Shown here: one piece after another, positions 1-7,290 of the stretch
Position numbering within the stretch: position 1 is the first letter of the stretch
Layout of the letters: every line of letters starts with the position of its first letter
Assembly: GCA_003517725.1 (NCBI GenBank)
Contig: DOZZ01000175.1
Span: 19,121 to 27,557 of the forward strand
From: Bryobacterales bacterium
GTDB lineage: Bacteria; Acidobacteriota; Terriglobia; Bryobacterales; Bryobacteraceae
Length of the DNA stretch: 8,437 nt
Reading direction: 5' to 3'
Notes under the pieces: generated by a model
Database searches by the model: none
Told to the model about the DNA's origin: nothing
What the model saw: the letters and a program-made list of their open reading frames with translations, nothing else
Position numbers and translations under genes: made by a program

Positions 1-1
1 C

Positions 2-1306
2 CTATAACCCCGCGATCACCTGCGCAATGCGATTTGCGTCGTTGGGCACCACGACGGGCTGATTGCCGAACGTGGAGCGCAGCATCGATTTGTCGGGTGC
101 TTCGAGTTGCCCCGTGTGGTAGCGAAAGACGTAATCCGGATCCTTTAAAACATTGCCGGTCAGCACCGCCACCACATCGTCGCCAGCGCGCACGGCGCCG
201 GCCGCCACCAACTTGCGCAATCCGGCCAGCGTGGCGGCCGAAGCGGGCTCGCAGCCGATGCCGCAGCGCCCGATGATGGCTTTGGCATCGGCTATCTCCT
301 GCTCAGTGACACGCTCCACGACGCCCCGCGATTGTTCGATCTCGAAGCGCGCTTTGGGCCACGACACCGGGTCGCCAATTTTGATGGCCGTGGCCAGCGT
401 CTCGGGGTGCGGGTTCGACGCGAACTCGCCGCCGTGCTGCATGAATTCGTAGAAGGGAGCAGAGCCCGCCGCCTGCACCACGGCCAGCCGCGGCAGTTTA
501 GAGATCAAGCCCATCGCGTGCATCTCGCGCAGCCCTTTGCCGAAGGCCGAGACGTTGCCGAGATTGCCGCCGGGCAGCACGATCCAGTCCGGCGGCTGCC
601 AGTCGCGCTGGTCCAGCATCTCAAAGACGATGGTCTTCTGACCTTCGATGCGGAACGGGTTGATGGAGTTCAGCAGGTAAATGCCGAGCTTCTCCGACAG
701 CACGCGCACCAGCGCCAGAATCTGATCGAAATTGGCTTCCACCTGCAGCGTGTGCGCGCCGTAGTCGAGCGCCTGCGCCAGTTTGCCGTAGGAGATGTTG
801 CCGTGCGGAATAAAGATAAACGGCTGCAGGCCAGCCGCCGCGGCATACGCGGCCATCGACGCGGAGGTGTTGCCGGTTGAGACACAGGCCACGCGCGGCA
901 TCCCCAGCAGTCGCGCCTGCGAAGCACCGCACGTCATGCCGTTATCTTTGAATGACCCGGTTGGGTTGAAGCCCTGATGCTTGAAAACCAGGCGGTCGAG
1001 CCCGGCGTACTGGGCCGCGCGCGGGGCTTCGAGCAGCGGCGTGTTGCCTTCGCGCAGCGTGACAATGTCGGCCGCATCGTCGAAATACGGGATGATCTCG
1101 CGGTAGCGCCAGACGCCGCTCTGGTCAATCGGCAGGTTCGACGCGCGGCGCTGGCGCCACAACTGTTTCAACACCCCGGCGTTGAGGGCCGGAGGGTCGG
1201 CGATGGCTTCGAGCAGACCACCGCAGCGCGGGCAGTTATAGATAACCTCGCGCGTGTCATAGCGCGCGCGGCAAGCCGGCTCGAAACAGATCAATGCAGC
1301 GGACAT
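2..1306 (-). CDS. thrC: Threonine synthase (PLP-dependent)
   Basis: Catalyses the last step of threonine synthesis, O-phospho-L-homoserine to L-threonine, in the cytoplasm. The 434-aa protein is complete, with an ATG start at 1306 and a TAG stop at 2-4. The N-terminus carries a zinc-ribbon-like set of cysteines (C7, C12, C25, C28), as in many bacterial threonine synthases of this type. The fold-type II PLP core follows: GNTPLLEA at 87-94, the Schiff-base lysine K120 in PTGSFKDNG, the STGNTSAS loop at 143-150 and the phosphate-binding GGNLGN at 246-251. N122 replaces the Arg more usual after the lysine-Asp pair. The gene is downstream of, and co-directional with, the cytochrome c gene (41-base gap). 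No convincing Shine-Dalgarno sequence precedes the ATG. Related PLP enzymes such as threonine dehydratase and cysteate synthase are alternatives, but the N-terminal Cys domain and core motifs favour ThrC. Confidence 0.93.
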   Translation of the reverse strand: MSAALICFEPACRARYDTREVIYNCPRCGGLLEAIADPPALNAGVLKQLWRQRRASNLPIDQSGVWRYREIIPYFDDAADIVTLREGNTPLLEAPRAAQYAGLDRLVFKHQGFNPTGSFKDNGMTCGASQARLLGMPRVACVSTGNTSASMAAYAAAAGLQPFIFIPHGNISYGKLAQALDYGAHTLQVEANFDQILALVRVLSEKLGIYLLNSINPFRIEGQKTIVFEMLDQRDWQPPDWIVLPGGNLGNVSAFGKGLREMHAMGLISKLPRLAVVQAAGSAPFYEFMQHGGEFASNPHPETLATAIKIGDPVSWPKARFEIEQSRGVVERVTEQEIADAKAIIGRCGIGCEPASAATLAGLRKLVAAGAVRAGDDVVAVLTGNVLKDPDYVFRYHTGQLEAPDKSMLRSTFGNQPVVVPNDANRIAQVIAGL

Positions 1307-1347
1307 GGAAAAATTTCGCGGCGCGGCCGCGGCGATGCCAAAAACGA

Positions 1348-1641
1348 CTAGCGCTTGGCCTTCTGGCGGAGCGTCATCACGTGCGCCACCACTTTATTCA
1401 CTTCCACATCGGTGAGTGGAGCGGCCGACATTGCCGTGCCGGGAATGCCATGCTTCACGACCCCAACCATCTTGGCATGTGATGGATAGGTCAGTTTGCC
1501 CAGCAGATTGGCGCCTGTGCCACCGCTGCCATCGGGCCCGTGGCAACCGGCGCAGTGGACGAAGTACAGCTTTTTGCCGTCGAGCGGCACTTTCGCGAAC
1601 AAGCTAACGGTGGCGATTAGAAATAAAAACGTGCGCATCAT
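1348..1641 (-). CDS. Small exported c-type cytochrome, single heme
   Basis: A 97-aa class I cytochrome c, probably a periplasmic electron carrier. The reading frame is open upstream to 1734, but the start is placed at the tandem ATG-ATG (1641/1638), because a signal peptide begins exactly there (MMRTFLFLIATVSLFA, with hydrophobic core and Ala before the mature part). The heme motif CAGCH (C30, C33, H34) binds heme covalently, followed by GPDGSGGTG typical of cytochrome cbb3-subunit/c6-like domains. M71 in GTAMSAAPL is the likely axial ligand, and the C-terminal helix follows (TDVEVNKVVAHVMTL). It lies between the toroid-protein gene and thrC with 41-base gaps on each side. Its redox partner cannot be told from the sequence. 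No strong ribosome binding site is visible, so the choice between the two ATGs is open. Confidence 0.88.
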   Translation of the reverse strand: MMRTFLFLIATVSLFAKVPLDGKKLYFVHCAGCHGPDGSGGTGANLLGKLTYPSHAKMVGVVKHGIPGTAMSAAPLTDVEVNKVVAHVMTLRQKAKR

Positions 1642-1682
1642 GGTTTGGCTCGAAGGCTGTACCAGTATGCCACAGGGCCGCT

Positions 1683-2747
1683 TTAGATCACATCTTGTAA
1701 ACCCGGGCGCTGTCCGTTTTGCCACTGCTGCCACAGGTGCAGGGCCTGGACGCCGAAGATGGTGGAAACCGGATTGACGAAAGGCAGGAAGCCGTCGCGG
1801 TTGCGGCCGAACCAGAAGCCGCCGTGGATGGCGGGGTCGTGGTGCCGGGCCTGGAATTGCCGCAGTGCGGCAGCCTCGCGCCCCGCCGCCTCGGCATCGA
1901 GCGGCACGGCGGGAGCGGCGTAGAGGCGAATACGGAGCAACTGGGCATACACATCGCTGCGCACCACCTCAGGCGCGATGGAGTGCAGCAGGCCGGCCAC
2001 GCGCGCGATGCCGCCGGCCAGCTGCGCCGCGCGATGCTCCGTATCGGGGGCGAATAGCAGAGCTTCGAGAAAATAACAATAAGCGTGCAGCCGGTCCATG
2101 ACGCGCGCGGGCTCGGCGGCGCCTGGCAGAAAGGTCTCATGGCTGGCGATAGCCGCAGCCAGGGTGTCGTGCCAAGCCTGGCCCAGAGCGGCATCGCCGG
2201 TCTGCTCGAAAACCTCGCGCCAAGCCAGCGCGGGCTTCGCCTGGTAGCAGCCGGGCAAGCGCGACCAGCGCGGCTCGAGCGGCAGCGGCCGGCAATGCGG
2301 CAGTTCGATGACGGGGGGAATTGCGGCGCCCGCTCCGTAGCGCTGTAGCATGCCGCGCGCGCCGGCCGTGACCAGCGCGGGCCATTTAGGATCCGAATCG
2401 GCGCGCCCGGCGGAGTTCAGTCCGCGCAGAATAATCCCGGTATCGAAGAAGTACGCCAGCGTGTGGCTGCCGTCGTCCATTTCAAACGGGAAAACGGAAA
2501 GCTTCGGGATCCACGCGCCCGCCAGGTAATCGGCCGTGATTCGCAGGCGCTCCAGAAGGCCCGGCATGCCGGTGGCGCTGTGCAAAAACGCGAGGGCGGA
2601 GACGGCGTAACCTGTGATTTCCGCGGAGATGGGCAGGTAGCGGCGCTCGGCGCTCAGGTAATAGCGAGCCACGCCGCCGTCAGGCTTTTGGATGCCCGAG
2701 TGCAGCAGCCAATTCGCCGCCTGTTCCAAAACAGTATCGTGCGCCAA
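1683..2747 (-). CDS. Conserved hypothetical protein, probable (alpha/alpha) toroid fold
   Basis: A 354-aa protein whose function I do not recognise. Its sequence is a series of amphipathic helix pairs joined by glycine- and aromatic-rich turns, as in six-hairpin glycosidases, N-acylglucosamine 2-epimerases and terpene-cyclase-like toroids. Notable segments are KPDGGVARYY near 21-30, SAEITGYA at 41-48, FFDTG at 100-104, and a C-terminal HGGFWFGR (308-315) with PFVNPVST (322-329). No signal peptide or membrane segment is visible, so it is probably cytoplasmic. The start is a TTG at 2747: an in-frame TAA lies five codons upstream, no ATG occurs near the N-terminus, and AAGAG at 2761-2757 gives a Shine-Dalgarno-like site nine bases before it. 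A second TTG six codons downstream is possible. It heads the co-directional run with the cytochrome and thrC genes. A carbohydrate-related role is a fold-based guess only. Confidence 0.8.
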   Translation of the reverse strand: MAHDTVLEQAANWLLHSGIQKPDGGVARYYLSAERRYLPISAEITGYAVSALAFLHSATGMPGLLERLRITADYLAGAWIPKLSVFPFEMDDGSHTLAYFFDTGIILRGLNSAGRADSDPKWPALVTAGARGMLQRYGAGAAIPPVIELPHCRPLPLEPRWSRLPGCYQAKPALAWREVFEQTGDAALGQAWHDTLAAAIASHETFLPGAAEPARVMDRLHAYCYFLEALLFAPDTEHRAAQLAGGIARVAGLLHSIAPEVVRSDVYAQLLRIRLYAAPAVPLDAEAAGREAAALRQFQARHHDPAIHGGFWFGRNRDGFLPFVNPVSTIFGVQALHLWQQWQNGQRPGLQDVI

Positions 2748-2770
2748 TCCCCGTGTCTCTTAGCCCAAAA

Positions 2771-2806
2771 TGACGTCGGTCCCCAGGACCGTACGGTATC
2801 TGACGT
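2771..2806. repeat. Direct repeat TGACGT (30-base period) flanking a short inverted repeat
   Basis: TGACGT occurs at 2771-2776 and again at 2801-2806, exactly 30 bases apart, close to three helical turns. Between them CGGTCC (2777-2782) and GGACCG (2786-2791) form a perfect six-base inverted repeat with a three-base centre. The arrangement lies in the 113-base space between two divergent genes and could be an operator or a small leader hairpin. I cannot assign a regulator, and short repeats like these can arise by chance. Confidence 0.35.
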
Positions 2807-2813
2807 GCAGAAT

Positions 2814-2819
2814 ATCATA
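2814..2819 (-). promoter_or_regulatory. Possible -10 element for the leftward toroid-cytochrome-thrC run
   Basis: Read on the minus strand the hexamer is TATGAT, five of six matches to the sigma-70 consensus TATAAT, about 67 bases before the TTG start of the 354-aa gene. No acceptable -35 hexamer is found at 16-18 bases, so this is a weak call. Confidence 0.25.
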
Positions 2820-2860
2820 TGCTCGGTAGGTAAGATTAGGATTAAACTAAATCGGGAAGA

Positions 2861-3523
2861 ATGAAGCTACTGGGATTGTGGTTCTTGATCTTCGGTATAG
2901 GGGCCGGCAGCGAAGTCGCTAAATTCGACGCGCACGGTCCGGAATCGGTCCCGGAGGGGTGGAAGCTGGTGAACGCCCGGCCGGTGGCGCCCTTTCGCTG
3001 GGAAGTGCATGACGACGATAAGGCAGCGCCGTTCAGCGGCAAAGTTCTGGTCCTGACGTCGCATGAGAAGAACCGCCATGTTCCCTCGCTCGCCATCTTC
3101 GAAAAAGTAGATCTGCGCGACGGCGACGTCAGCCTGGATTTTCGGCTCGACCCCAACAAGCGCACGCAGACCGTCGGCATTCTCTTCCGCTACCGCGATC
3201 CCAAAAATTACTACCTGGCCAACGCCAGCGCCGACGCTTCGATGGTCTCGCTGGTACGCGTGGAGGACGGCAAAACCACGCCGCTGACGCCGGTGAATGC
3301 CTCTAAGCTGCACCTCTGTTTGCTGCCGCACCGCATCGCCGCGCAGGATTGGAACCTGATGCGCGTGAGAATCAGAGGATCCCGGATCGTGGTCTTTCTG
3401 GGCCATCGCAAGCTGATGGAAGCGGTGGACGCCACCTTCACGGGATCCGGCAAAACCGGCATCTGGTCGCGCGGCGACACGGTCGCGTACTTCGACCATT
3501 TCCGCGTGGATAAAAAGAACTAA
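2861..3523 (+). CDS. Exported DUF1080/LamG-like beta-sandwich protein
   Basis: A 220-aa protein beginning with a signal peptide (MKLLGLWFLIFGIGAGS, likely cleaved near residue 17). The mature part has the alternating strand pattern of a concanavalin A/laminin-G-like beta-sandwich of the DUF1080 (3-keto-disaccharide hydrolase-like) type: an opening FDAHGPESVPEGW segment, the core VGILFRYRDPKNYYLA (105-120), WNLMRVRIRGSRIVVFL (164-180) and the closing GKTGIWSRGDTVAYFD (197-212) with FRV as last strand. Such domains are widespread in Acidobacteriota and Planctomycetota and often bind or cleave glycans; no specific substrate is evident here. The ATG at 2861 is preceded closely by GGGAAGA, a short-spaced ribosome site. 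It is transcribed divergently from the toroid-protein gene, and its TAA overlaps the convergent metH stop by sharing bases 3520-3523. Confidence 0.82.
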   Translation: MKLLGLWFLIFGIGAGSEVAKFDAHGPESVPEGWKLVNARPVAPFRWEVHDDDKAAPFSGKVLVLTSHEKNRHVPSLAIFEKVDLRDGDVSLDFRLDPNKRTQTVGILFRYRDPKNYYLANASADASMVSLVRVEDGKTTPLTPVNASKLHLCLLPHRIAAQDWNLMRVRIRGSRIVVFLGHRKLMEAVDATFTGSGKTGIWSRGDTVAYFDHFRVDKKN

Positions 3524-6500
3524 GCCGCCGGCACTGCGCTCACTTCGCCCGCCGTGAAATAAGCGCAATCCGGATGATGAAATACCAGCGCGCTGACGCT
3601 GGCTTCTGGTTCCATCATCATGCCCTCGGTGAGTTCGACGCCAATGTCTTCGGGCCGCAGCAGTTTCCAGATGCCGGCCTGATCGTCGAGATTGGGGCAG
3701 GCCGGGTACCCGAAGCTGTAGCGCTTTCCGCGATAGCGTGAGGTGAAGCGCTCGTGCATGGTCATCGTCGGCGGATCGGGGAAGCCCCAGTCTTCGCGAA
3801 TGCGGCGGTGCAGCCACTCGGCCGTGCCTTCGGCGGTCTCGATAGCTAGCGCCTGCAGTGCGTGCGCTTTGAAATATTCAGCGTTGGCCTTGAACGTATC
3901 GGCTCGCTCGCGAATGCCGTCGCCTGCCGTTACTACGAATAACGCGATGTGGTCGCGCGCGCCATTTGGCTCCAGCACGTAGTCGCTCAGCGAGAGGCCG
4001 TTGTCGCGCGGCTGCCGGCCGAAGTCGAACGTGTGCAGCGGTTCCCGCGCGCCGGGCTCGAACAGGTGAATCGAGTTGCCCGACCGCTCGGCCTCGAAGA
4101 ACTGCCACACGGCGCGCGGCTTGATGTAGTCCTGCGCCTCCTGCTTCAACTCCTCGACCAAGCTGTAGAGTTCGAGCGCCTTGGGCTCCTGGCGCGACAG
4201 GTTCACCTCAAAATTGCCTTTGTAGCCGAGGTGCCGGCCATACAGCATGAAGGGGTTGATGTAGCTCCACAGCTCCGTCAGCTGGGGAATCGAGCGCACG
4301 CGGCGATCCAGATACGGCGCGGCCGGAATCGGAATATCCAGACGAACCTTGTTGCTTCGCCGGTCGGAGAACACCACCGACTCTTCGACGCGAATCTCTT
4401 CGACCACGGCCGTGGCGTGCGTGTGCGATTCCAGCACGGCCTCGCGCGACGCCGGGTCCATGATCTCGTTCAGCAGCCGCAGCCCGGTCATCGCGTCTTT
4501 GGCGTAAAAAGTGGCCTGTCCATAGCCGGGTGCGATCTTGTTGACCGTGAACTTTTCCGACAGCGCCGCCCCGCCCACCAACAGCGGCACGCCAATGCCG
4601 GCGGTGCGCAGATCGCCGGCCGTAATCACCATCTGCTGCGCGCTCTTCACCAGCAATCCGGATAGCCCAATAGCATCCGGCTGATATTGCCGAAACGCGT
4701 CGATCAACTGTTCCGGCGGCACTTTAATGCCGAGATTGACCACTTCGTAGCCGTTGTTGCCCAGAATGATCTCGACCAGATTCTTGCCGATGTCATGCAC
4801 GTCGCCCTTCACCGTCGCCAGAATAATTTTGCCGCGCGACGCCGTGTCGGCCTTCTCCATGAACTGTTCCAGGTGGTTGACCGCGGCCTTCATGGCCTCG
4901 GCCGATTGCAGCACCTCGGCCACAATCAGCTCGTTGTTGTTAAAGAGGCGGCCGACCTCGCTCATGCCGGCCATCAGCGGCCCGTTGATGATGTCGAGCG
5001 GGGCCGCGCCCTCCGCGCGTTTGCGGTCGAGGTCGGCGATGAGGCCTTCCTTGGTGCCTTCGATGATGTAGTTGGCCAGGCGCTGATCGAGCGGCATGTC
5101 GGCCGCCGACTGCTTCTGTTTTGCCACGGCGGTCCGAAAATGCTCGGCGATGGCGGCGATGTGGTGCTGGTTGATCGAGGCCTTTTCCTCCGCGCTCTGC
5201 TGGCGCCAGTCGTGATCGAGCGAATTAGCGGCGCCTGGCGGCGTGTTGAACAGCAGCTGCTCGGCGAGCTTGCGCTCGTGCTCCGGAATGCTGGCGAAAC
5301 GCTCCAGCTTCTCGGCGTTGACGATGGCTAGATCAAGCCCGGCCTTGGTGCAGTGATACAGAAAAACGGAGTTGACCACTTCGCGCGCGGCGGCGGGCAG
5401 GCCGAACGAGATGTTCGAGACGCCCAGCGTAGTCTTGACGTGCGGAATGTGCTGCTTGATCAGGCGCAGCCCTTCGATCGTCTCCACCGCGCCGCCAATG
5501 TAGTTCACATCGCCCGTGGCGCACGGGAACACCAGCGGATCGATGATGATGTCTTCGGGCGCGATGCCGAATTTTGAAACCAGGATTTCGACCGAGCGCT
5601 GGGCCACGGCCAGTTTGCGCTCGCGGGTGAAGGCCTGCGCCTGCTGCTTGTCCTCGTCGATGGTTCCGACGATCAGTGCCGCGCCGAAGGCCCGGGCCAG
5701 CGGGCAGATCAGCTCGAACTTCTCTTCGCCGTCCTCGAGGTTGATCGAATTGATGATGCTCTTGCCCTGGCAGTAGCTCAGCGCCAGCTCCACCGCGCGC
5801 GGGTCGGTGGTGTCGATCATGATCGGCGCTTTGATCAGACGGATCAGCTTTTCGTAGAACGGCGGGATGTCGGCCATCTCATCGCGGTCGGTGCTTTGGA
5901 GGCAGACGTCGATCACCTGCGCGCCGTTCTTGACTTGGCGGCGGGCGATCTCGACGGCTTCTTCCCAACGCTCGTCGGCGATCAGGTTCTTAAAAAGCCG
6001 CGAGCCTATCACGTTGGTGCGCTCGCCGACAATCAGGGGGCGAATGGCCTCGTCGGCCTCCACCAGATCGATGCCGGTGAAGAAGGTGCGATGCGCCGCG
6101 GGCCGGACCGCGCGTGGTGCCTTGCCCTCGGCCATCTGGGCGATGGCGCGGATGTGCGCGTCGGTGGTTCCGCAGCAGCCCCCCACGATGTTGAGCCAGC
6201 CGTTTTTGATGAAGCGCTCGAGCTGCACGGCGAGCGATTCGGGCGTCTCCAGATACAGCCCTTCTTCATTGGGCAGTCCTGCGTTGGGATAGCACGAGAT
6301 CCGCGTGTTCGCCATGTCGCTGAGCGTGCGGATGTGGTCCGTCATAAATTCCGGACCGGTGGCGCAGTTCAGGCCCACAGCCAGCAGGTTGGCATGCGCG
6401 ATGGAGGCATACAAAGCATCGGCGGTCTGGCCCGCGAGCATGGAGCCCATGGGTTCGATGGTGCCCGAGACGATCACCGGGATGCGGCGGCCGGTCTCGC

Positions 6501-7059
6501 GTTCGAGGCGCTGGATGGCCAGCAGCGCGGCCTTGACGTTGCGCGTGTCCTGGCAGGTTTCGACCAGCATCAGGTCGACGCCGCCTTCGAGCAGTGCGCG
6601 CGCCTGATCGTGAAAATTCTGTTCGAGCTGCGGGAAGGTGACGCCTCCCGTAACGGTGATGGCCTTGGTGGTGGGCCCGATCGACCCGGCGACGAAGCGC
6701 GGCTTGCCCGGTTTGGAGTAGGCGTCCGCCGCGGCGCGGGCTAGTTTGGCGGCCGCTAGATTCAGTTCGCCGGCGGTGTTGGCGATGTTGTACTCGGCCA
6801 GCACCAGGGCGGTGCCGCCGAAGGTGTTGGTCTCGATGATGTCGGAGCCGGCTTCGAGGTAGGCGCGGTGAATCGACTCGACCACGTCGGGGCGGCTCTT
6901 CACCAGATATTCGTTGCAGCCTTCGAGCGCGGCACCGCCGAAGTCGTCCGCGGTCAGGTTGGCCTGTTGCAGCATGGTGCCCATCGCGCCGTCGAGAACC
7001 AGCACGCGGGTCGCGAGGGCATCCGCCAGCGCCTCCAGCCGCTCTTCCGGATTGAGCAT
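3520..7059 (-). CDS. metH: Cobalamin-dependent methionine synthase
   Basis: Transfers the methyl group of 5-methyltetrahydrofolate via methylcobalamin to homocysteine, giving methionine. Numbered from the ATG at 7059 the protein is 1179 aa, close to the 1227 of E. coli MetH, with all modules in order. The homocysteine domain (about 10-315) has DGAMGTM near 23-29 and zinc ligands C232 (LNCATGP), C295 and C296 (GGCCGTT). The pterin-binding domain is at about 340-600 (VGERTNVIGS near 344-353). The helical cap is at about 655-740. The B12 domain has DVHDIGKN with the cobalt-binding H755. The C-terminal AdoMet reactivation domain (about 900-1170) has RYSFGYPACPN near 1113-1123. The frame extends to a TTG at 7092, but the ATG at 7059 sits directly before the conserved N-terminus and avoids overlap with the divergent small gene. 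No Shine-Dalgarno or B12 riboswitch is seen upstream. Confidence 0.97.
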   Translation of the reverse strand: MLNPEERLEALADALATRVLVLDGAMGTMLQQANLTADDFGGAALEGCNEYLVKSRPDVVESIHRAYLEAGSDIIETNTFGGTALVLAEYNIANTAGELNLAAAKLARAAADAYSKPGKPRFVAGSIGPTTKAITVTGGVTFPQLEQNFHDQARALLEGGVDLMLVETCQDTRNVKAALLAIQRLERETGRRIPVIVSGTIEPMGSMLAGQTADALYASIAHANLLAVGLNCATGPEFMTDHIRTLSDMANTRISCYPNAGLPNEEGLYLETPESLAVQLERFIKNGWLNIVGGCCGTTDAHIRAIAQMAEGKAPRAVRPAAHRTFFTGIDLVEADEAIRPLIVGERTNVIGSRLFKNLIADERWEEAVEIARRQVKNGAQVIDVCLQSTDRDEMADIPPFYEKLIRLIKAPIMIDTTDPRAVELALSYCQGKSIINSINLEDGEEKFELICPLARAFGAALIVGTIDEDKQQAQAFTRERKLAVAQRSVEILVSKFGIAPEDIIIDPLVFPCATGDVNYIGGAVETIEGLRLIKQHIPHVKTTLGVSNISFGLPAAAREVVNSVFLYHCTKAGLDLAIVNAEKLERFASIPEHERKLAEQLLFNTPPGAANSLDHDWRQQSAEEKASINQHHIAAIAEHFRTAVAKQKQSAADMPLDQRLANYIIEGTKEGLIADLDRKRAEGAAPLDIINGPLMAGMSEVGRLFNNNELIVAEVLQSAEAMKAAVNHLEQFMEKADTASRGKIILATVKGDVHDIGKNLVEIILGNNGYEVVNLGIKVPPEQLIDAFRQYQPDAIGLSGLLVKSAQQMVITAGDLRTAGIGVPLLVGGAALSEKFTVNKIAPGYGQATFYAKDAMTGLRLLNEIMDPASREAVLESHTHATAVVEEIRVEESVVFSDRRSNKVRLDIPIPAAPYLDRRVRSIPQLTELWSYINPFMLYGRHLGYKGNFEVNLSRQEPKALELYSLVEELKQEAQDYIKPRAVWQFFEAERSGNSIHLFEPGAREPLHTFDFGRQPRDNGLSLSDYVLEPNGARDHIALFVVTAGDGIRERADTFKANAEYFKAHALQALAIETAEGTAEWLHRRIREDWGFPDPPTMTMHERFTSRYRGKRYSFGYPACPNLDDQAGIWKLLRPEDIGVELTEGMMMEPEASVSALVFHHPDCAYFTAGEVSAVPAA

Positions 7060-7066
7060 GGGTATG

Positions 7067-7074
7067 CTTATAAG
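7067..7074. promoter_or_regulatory. Palindromic CTTATAAG, possible bidirectional -10 element
   Basis: The perfect eight-base palindrome reads TATAAG on both strands, four of six matches to the -10 consensus and the only such AT-rich site in the 27-base spacer between metH and the small Cys4 gene. On the minus strand the hexamer ends seven bases before the metH ATG, so transcription would begin at or next to the start codon. On the plus strand it would give a leader of about five or six bases before 7087. No good -35 hexamer at standard spacing is visible on either strand (TTGCAT at 7092-7087 is 14 bases from the leftward -10). Confidence 0.4.
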
Positions 7075-7086
7075 TGTAGCAGCGTC

Positions 7087-7263
7087 ATGCAATTGGGCCT
7101 ATGCCAGGACTGTGTCCACCGCCAACAGATCACCAGTGCGAAGGGCAGCACCTTTGAGCGCTGCAACTATAGCCGGACCGACCCAACCTACCCCAAATAC
7201 CCCCGGCTACCGGTCCTGCACTGCCCCGCCCATAAAGTGCTCAGACCACAAAAGCATTCGTAG
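7087..7263 (+). CDS. Small Cys4 (zinc-ribbon-like) conserved protein
   Basis: A 58-aa protein with cysteines C6 and C9 (CQDC), C26 and C46, a spacing suited to binding one zinc ion. The central stretch SAKGSTFERC and the segment DPTYPKYPRLPV (32-43) resemble short proteins I recall from Acidobacteriota, in which a CxxC start, SxRGSxFxxC, and YPKYPxLPVxxC form a compact unit; that family memory is not checked here. The function is unknown. It starts 27 bases from metH and points away from it; the Hyi-like gene follows in the same direction 66 bases after its stop. The last ten codons and the TAG (7261-7263) lie inside the repeat element at 7229-7311, so the basic tail HKVLRPQKHS is probably not native. 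No Shine-Dalgarno is visible. High-GC chance translation is the alternative, but the clustered Cys pattern argues against it. Confidence 0.68.
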   Translation: MQLGLCQDCVHRQQITSAKGSTFERCNYSRTDPTYPKYPRLPVLHCPAHKVLRPQKHS

Positions 7264-7275
7264 CCAGAGCACTTT
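7260..7275 (+). repeat. Direct repeat copy 1 (GTAGCCAGAGCACTTT)
   Basis: First of two identical 16-base copies within the 83-base element, 31 bases before copy 2. Its GAGCACTTT part can also pair with AAAGTGCTC of the left arm (7234-7242), competing with the outer 14-base pairing. Confidence 0.85.
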
Positions 7276-7290
7276 TCCGTCGGCCGAAAA

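Noticed and set aside
1642..1682. Sigma-54 promoter before the cytochrome gene (TGGCAT on the minus strand)
   Set aside because: The -24 half is partly matched, but the -12 half does not match at the required spacing.
1642..1734. N-terminal extension of the cytochrome c frame to 1734
   Set aside because: It would overlap the end of the 354-aa gene and place 31 unrelated residues before an obvious signal peptide.
2867..3817. A 316-codon minus-strand open frame across the DUF1080-like gene and the metH 3' end
   Set aside because: It overlaps two genes with clear domain evidence in other frames, and its composition is that of a shadow frame.
3949..6744. Long open frames on the plus strand opposite metH (about 180 to 280 codons each, at 3949-4665, 4687-5331 and 5896-6744)
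   Set aside because: They are antisense to a full-length, well-conserved MetH, are rich in Arg/His/Val from reversed codons, and show no recognisable domain. They are by-products of the high-GC coding strand.
7060..7092. metH start at the TTG at 7092
   Set aside because: The extra 11 residues are not part of the conserved N-terminus, and this start would overlap the divergent small gene; the ATG at 7059 fits better.
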